A stretch of 64,000 nt of DNA, taken from NCBI GenBank assembly GCA_944548615.1, contig OX155972.1, positions 10,289,161 through 10,353,160 on the forward strand, given 5' to 3'. This stretch comes from Micropterix aruncella (taxonomy: Eukaryota > Arthropoda > Insecta > Lepidoptera > Micropterigidae). The notes under the pieces were generated by a model, which ran no database searches, had not been told where the DNA came from, and worked only from the letters and a program-made list of their open reading frames with translations. A program made the translations under genes and the position numbers. Below, in pieces: positions 59,780 to 64,000 of the stretch (positions are counted from its first letter, which is position 1; every line of letters begins with the position of its first letter).

Positions 59780-60600
59780 CCTTTTTGCTCTTCTTCCTCA
59801 GTCTGCTTTGGTTCACTCCTAGACGTAGGCCTCTTCCTTCTTCTTTCATGTCTCTCTGTTATCTGCTGCCCTCAGTTGGTTCTTGCTGCTTTCCTAATAG
59901 CATCAAACCATCGCAATTGTGGTCTTCTTACGCCTTGTTTTGTGGCTCTTGGTATCCACTGGACAAGCCTCTTCGGCCACCTTGCGTCATCCTGCCTTGC
60001 GACATGACCTGCCCAGCCCCACTTCAGCCTGGTGATGCATTTCATGACGTCTGTCACCCCCGTGCGCCTTTGTATTTCTTCAGTGCGCATTCTATCGCCG
60101 AGACTGATATCCAGCATTGCTCTCTCCATGGACCTTTGGCATATTCTAAGATGATTGGTACTGCTCTGCGTTAGAAACAGTTTTCTAGGCCGTAAGTTGC
60201 TACTGGCAGCATACGTGTCTCATACACTTTCCGCTTTAACCCCTCAAGCCCCGATTGGCCGATATCGGCCACAAACTGATTCAGCGTGACTGGCCCGTTT
60301 TAATTTTATTTTAATTTAATTTGTTTTATTTTATTATGTTTTATTAATTTAATATGTTTCATTTTAATTATGGGTACAGTGGTTTGGCAGTAATTAATAT
60401 TTTTCGTGAGACAGTGTCATAATTCAATTTATTTACTAATTTTTACTAAAATTCAAGATTAAAGACATCAACTTGTCAATCGGCTGAGGGGCCAAGGCCT
60501 GAAGGGTTAAGTTGATGGGAATTGCTGGGTCTGCCAGGGTTCAGGCAAGGTTTCCCAAGGCCGCTTAAGTCAATCCCATACGTCTGATAACTTCTGTAAA
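59780..60600 (-). pseudogene. RTE-like LINE C-terminal remnant split by a MITE
   Basis: The minus strand at 60129-59872 reads MERAMLDISLGDRMRTEEI, TGVTDVMKCITRLKWGWAGHV, DDARWPKRLVQWIPR and RRPQLRWFDAIRKAA. This is the K-W-x-W-A-G-H and R-P-x-x-R-W signature of RTE-like ORF2 C-termini. Upstream, KRKVYETRMLPVATYGLE is readable before a frame break. That coding is interrupted at a TTAA by the MITE 60240-60506 and resumes at 60511. Removing one TTAA copy restores a continuous Leu-Lys codon pair at the site. Confidence 0.7.
60240..60506 (+). mobile_element. TTAA-edged MITE, second family, copy 2
   Basis: TTAA at 60236-60239 and 60507-60510. Ends CCCCTCAAGCC and GGCCTGAAGGG. Clean insertion in the LINE remnant. 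Confidence 0.8.
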
Positions 60601-60654
60601 CTTTCTCCTTATAATTTATATTTTTTTATTAATTCGCATCAAACTCTCTACCAA

Positions 60655-60875
60655 ACAAAACTCGCATGTCTGGACATATTATGATATGTCCATGGTATGT
60701 ACATATGATATGATATATGATATTTGATGATATGATATATGATGACATGATATATGGTAATATGATATATGATAGGACAAATGATATGTCCAAGATATGG
60801 ACATACGATATAGACATACATAAGTCTAAACTAATGATATGATGATATTCTGTCTTTTAACATACATATGATAAT
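60655..60875. repeat. Degenerate ATGATATG-rich repeat
   Basis: Repeated CATATGATATGATATATGAT and ATGTCCA motifs over about 200 bases. Confidence 0.7.
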
Positions 60876-60989
60876 TTAGCCAGGGAGCGTGCACTGATTT
60901 GGCATTGGTTCTGCAATCGAAGCTAAGAAGCTATTTCTCCAATCACCCGTAGCAATAAGTGTCCATAATAGTTCCCTGAAGCTTGGGTA

Positions 60990-61650
60990 GTGTTGGCCAA
61001 GAATATATGCCATCTGGCCTGCCCAACTCACGGTTCAACTCCTATCTGGTAGCATCCTCGAAGATGGGCTTACCCTGTCATAGGACCGCTCAGAGCTTCT
61101 GTCACGGCTGTAATTCTGCAGTCGGAGACGGTTGAAATCAGAAGATCGGAATTGGGAAACTGGGCAGTTGGTGCACCATCCGGTTGTTAAATGCCCAGCT
61201 GGCAAATAACCAGAGGTGTCTGGAGATGTAAGTATCCTATGAAAGCGGAGGGTAGTTATCGACCTGACGTCTTCAACCTTGAATCGATCCGTCTGCCACC
61301 CGATTCCGAGTAATCATGGCGAGCAAAGGACGTCACGGTCCGCTAAATATTCAAACTGACTAACCGCTTACGTCAGGTAGAGGCCGCGCAAGCGACCTCG
61401 AAACCACGACCAGATCTGAGGACGGAGAAATCCGGCCAAATCTGGTAGTAAGGGCGTTAGGTTGGCCCGCTGTGTTCACATTCCAGTGCCTCGCATTAAG
61501 GCATCGGCTTCTTACGGGTATGTTGGCGGAGCTAGACTGTGCACTCTGTGAGTCTCTGTGTAAACACCTCAAGGCTGAAAAAACGATCTGTATCGTTATA
61601 ACAGCCTGAGGTGTCGGGTTCCCCCGTCGCAGATGTCAGCTCCGAAGCAC
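60990..61650 (-). repeat. GCR copy, diverged (minus)
   Basis: Tail with CTGTAATTCTGCAGTCGG near 61107, head blocks GTCCGCTAAATATTCAAAC and CGCGCAAGCGACCTCG, and end GGGTTCCCCCGTCGCAG near 61618. Close to the 53056 subfamily. Confidence 0.6.
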
Positions 61651-62954
61651 TAAGGTTGACTAAAAAATTGTTAAGGTTTTTTTTTTCGAAAAAACTCTTT
61701 TGAGGAATTTATTTAGCATATTTATTTGTCAAGCAGACCTAAATATTGTATTATGAGCATCGGGATAAACAATACAGCTGCCAAATAATCGAGTCTCAAA
61801 AGAGCTGCTGACGGGCGGGATTTGGTCGTTCCCAGGGTGTATACAGATTTCGCACAGTTTTTGTTTTTCGCTCCTAAATTGTACAATTGTACAAGTATAC
61901 AATTGTCTTAGCTCACAACACAGAAATCAAAAAATCGGTTTTGTCATCCCAACATTTCCCGATAAGTAGCAAGGAACATATTTTATCAGCATATTTATTT
62001 CATAAATGAAGTTGATAAGCAGTTGGCGAAAATTGCTGATAATATGATAAGATGAATTTCCTTTCTAAGCTAGGTATAATATGTACACTTATTATAAAAT
62101 ATTTTTGTGTTAGGATAAGGATTTTCTTTTTGTAAATTGTAACTTGAATTATGGAAATAAATAAATAAATAAAATAAATAAATATGCGAAGCAACTCAAA
62201 GAAAATGTGAGTATCGAACGCCTTTATCCTTCGAATTCGTATTTCAAACGATCCACGTCACCACTTTTAAGGGCCTTACTATTTAATTAATATATGGCCG
62301 ATTTTAAATATTTATTGCGTTGCTTTTATATGACACAACAGACCAATGGCCCAACCACAAAGTGGGTGGTTACAAAAGATCTTATAGATCCAGGTGACAT
62401 AGAAATAGACATATATTTATTGCCCGAAATTGTGGTGGTACATTTATGGTGATAATGCGTAAAATTATGTCTTTCACAATTACCTGTTATTATAACAGAT
62501 TGACAAATTTACTTATCTGCTAATTTTGTAATTTCTTATTAAAAAATGTCATTGTTTCACTGGTTTGCCTATAATATCTAAATCAAATCAATAATTCGTA
62601 ATGTTCATTGAATGGCCTGAAATAACATTTAAAAAAGATATATAACATGAAATAAAATTTAAACTGACCAGATAGGTAGCACTAACAGTAGAAGATAATT
62701 AATAAAAATAATTTACCAATAATATAAAAAATAAAGAAAAAATAAAAAATCAAGGAATAATCAAAAATCCGCCTATATACATACGAAATGTATATAATTT
62801 AAAATGTGTAATCTTCCTAATTGAATTATTGTAAAAAAAATGCATGCCCGCAATATAATATTATGAGAAATATTCGTTTAAAGTGTAAAAGCTTTTTTCG
62901 ATAACCCATTTTGTCAACGCTGCGCTAAACCCTTTTCCTTTCATTTATTTGATA
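61651..62954. other. AT-rich DNA, no gene recognised
   Basis: (AAAT)n near 62153-62184. No supported feature. Confidence 0.4.
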
Positions 62955-63173
62955 CTAGCTGCGCCCAGCGGTTTCACCCGGGTGGTGATGGAAAATTGTG
63001 ATAATGATGATAGAAAACCATATATCGTTATAAATTATAGCCTATGTGTTATTCTGATGTGTAAGCTATATTATTGTAAAGTTTTATCAAAATCCATTCA
63101 GTAGTTTTTGCGTGAAAGAGTAACAAACATCCATACATACATACAAACTTTCGCGTTTATAATATTAGTATGA
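62955..63173 (-). mobile_element. Short Helitron, 219 bp
   Basis: On the minus strand it starts TCATACTAATATTATAAACG at 63173, followed by GAAAGTTTGTATG, and ends ACCGCTGGGCGCAG-CTAG at 62958-62955. TC and CTAG ends with an A/T target support the call. It is a different subfamily from 23498. Confidence 0.7.
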
Positions 63174-63390
63174 TTTGCTGGTAGGTGGTTATAGATTTTT
63201 ATTGAATAGTATAACATTCCATTTTTAAACAGAGTTAAATTTGGCTTGGGTGCTTGTAGCTCATGTTTATTTCTTGTGTTATAGCCGTGTTCAACATTGT
63301 ATATTTTGAAATACGGATCGTGGTTCCTTACAAATTTGCAGGTTTCCTTACAATAAAGGGCTGTATATCCGTTTACTACTATTACTACTA

Positions 63391-63890
63391 TGTAGGGAAA
63401 CTTTCTTAGGTAAAGCTGACCTGATGTTTAATCAGACTGAAGAGATCAGACAGAGCAAGCCGGTGACTCATGTCAATTTCTTCTAATCGATTCAATCGAA
63501 CACACTTATTTCCCCCACGCTCTCAGCATTGCACCATGCATTATAGTATATAAGCCCATACATTTGACCAATTAACTATCATCCTCGGTCAGTCGCCCAC
63601 ACCGGTACATCATCCTCGAGTGACCGCCACCCGCGTCTATACCTCGCATCATCATCTTCGAGTCGACAACCACCGCGCTCACACCTCGCTCATACTTCGA
63701 GCACACATCCGCGATCATCATCTTCGAGCACACACTATCAAACCGCGCCACGACTTACTATTCGGAAGCGTTACATCTGGCAATCATCATCTAAGTTCTG
63801 CAATAAACAACTTCACCACCAAGAACCCCCTGATGATACCACCTCCTCACTCACGAGCAATTGGAGTCCAGTCAGGGGTGTTCCCTCACA
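63391..63890 (+). repeat. Probable 500-bp LTR
   Basis: TGTAGGGAA at 63391 pairs with TTCCCTCACA ending at 63890, giving TG...CA ends with short inverted repeats. Inside are TATATAA (63547-63553), TCAGTC about 40 bases on (63589, insect initiator) and AATAAA at 63802-63807, in the correct U3-R-U5 order. A 95-codon frame here is a by-product. It may be a 5' LTR whose body lies right of the window, or a solo LTR. No target duplication seen. Confidence 0.5.
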
Positions 63891-64000
63891 GGCCTGTAAA
63901 ATAAAAAAATGGAGACAGCACGCCGTTCTAGGGAAATCGAGGCTGACACTCCATCTTTTATGTCATCTCTGCTGACTCATGGTTTTATATCATATTAACC
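63891..64000. other. Window end, possible leader downstream of LTR
   Basis: No primer-binding site that I can identify with confidence. Confidence 0.25.

Overview
The window is insect nuclear DNA, very probably from a moth or butterfly. It is AT-rich and dominated by transposable elements. I found no bacterial, organellar or rRNA features. The Lepidoptera call rests on Helitrons that start TCTATACTAATATTATAAAG and end in a short hairpin plus CTAG, on CR1/Jockey- and RTE-like LINE remnants, on TTAA-flanked MITEs and on BEL/Pao remnants. The only host-like genes are two tandem single-exon genes for about 197-residue secreted proteins on the minus strand. One is intact (7284-7877). The other (3762-4352) carries a single in-frame stop at codon 56. 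A poly(A)-tailed LINE copy sits between them.

Layout. 1-2407: a minus-strand non-LTR retrotransposon with a PHD-finger/coiled-coil ORF1 and an endonuclease ORF2 that runs off the window edge. 3762-7877: the secreted-protein pair with the LINE insertion. 8370-10930: LINE tail and a cluster of old copies of a GC-rich repeat family, called GCR here. 12580-23466: the centrepiece, a very large near-perfect palindrome with arms 12923-16749 and 19732-23086. Its 2.98-kb loop holds one intact 954-codon Penelope-like ORF (reverse transcriptase, cysteine motif and GIY-YIG endonuclease). The arms hold chains of GCR modules in alternating orientation, a hairpin-rich insert, a protein-like ORF fragment and (TA)n tracts. 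23498-29500: Helitrons and more GCR copies, including one full 665-bp copy with an 11-bp target duplication. 29660-34580: nested repeats, BEL/Pao remnants and a decayed Helitron that still shows Rep/helicase motifs. 34580-50690: AT-rich DNA with TTAA MITEs, a pogo-like transposase remnant, a SINE and repeats. 50690-64000: LINE tails, further GCR copies including one with a 12-bp target duplication, Helitrons, MITEs and a probable 500-bp LTR.

The functional content is therefore mostly element biology. The Penelope-like ORF is the only long intact mobile-element gene. The palindrome around it, and the modular GCR family that builds its arms and recurs through the window, are what best merit follow-up. 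Coordinates of repeat edges were read by eye and may be off by a few to tens of bases unless target duplications or TTAA/TC/CTAG ends are cited.
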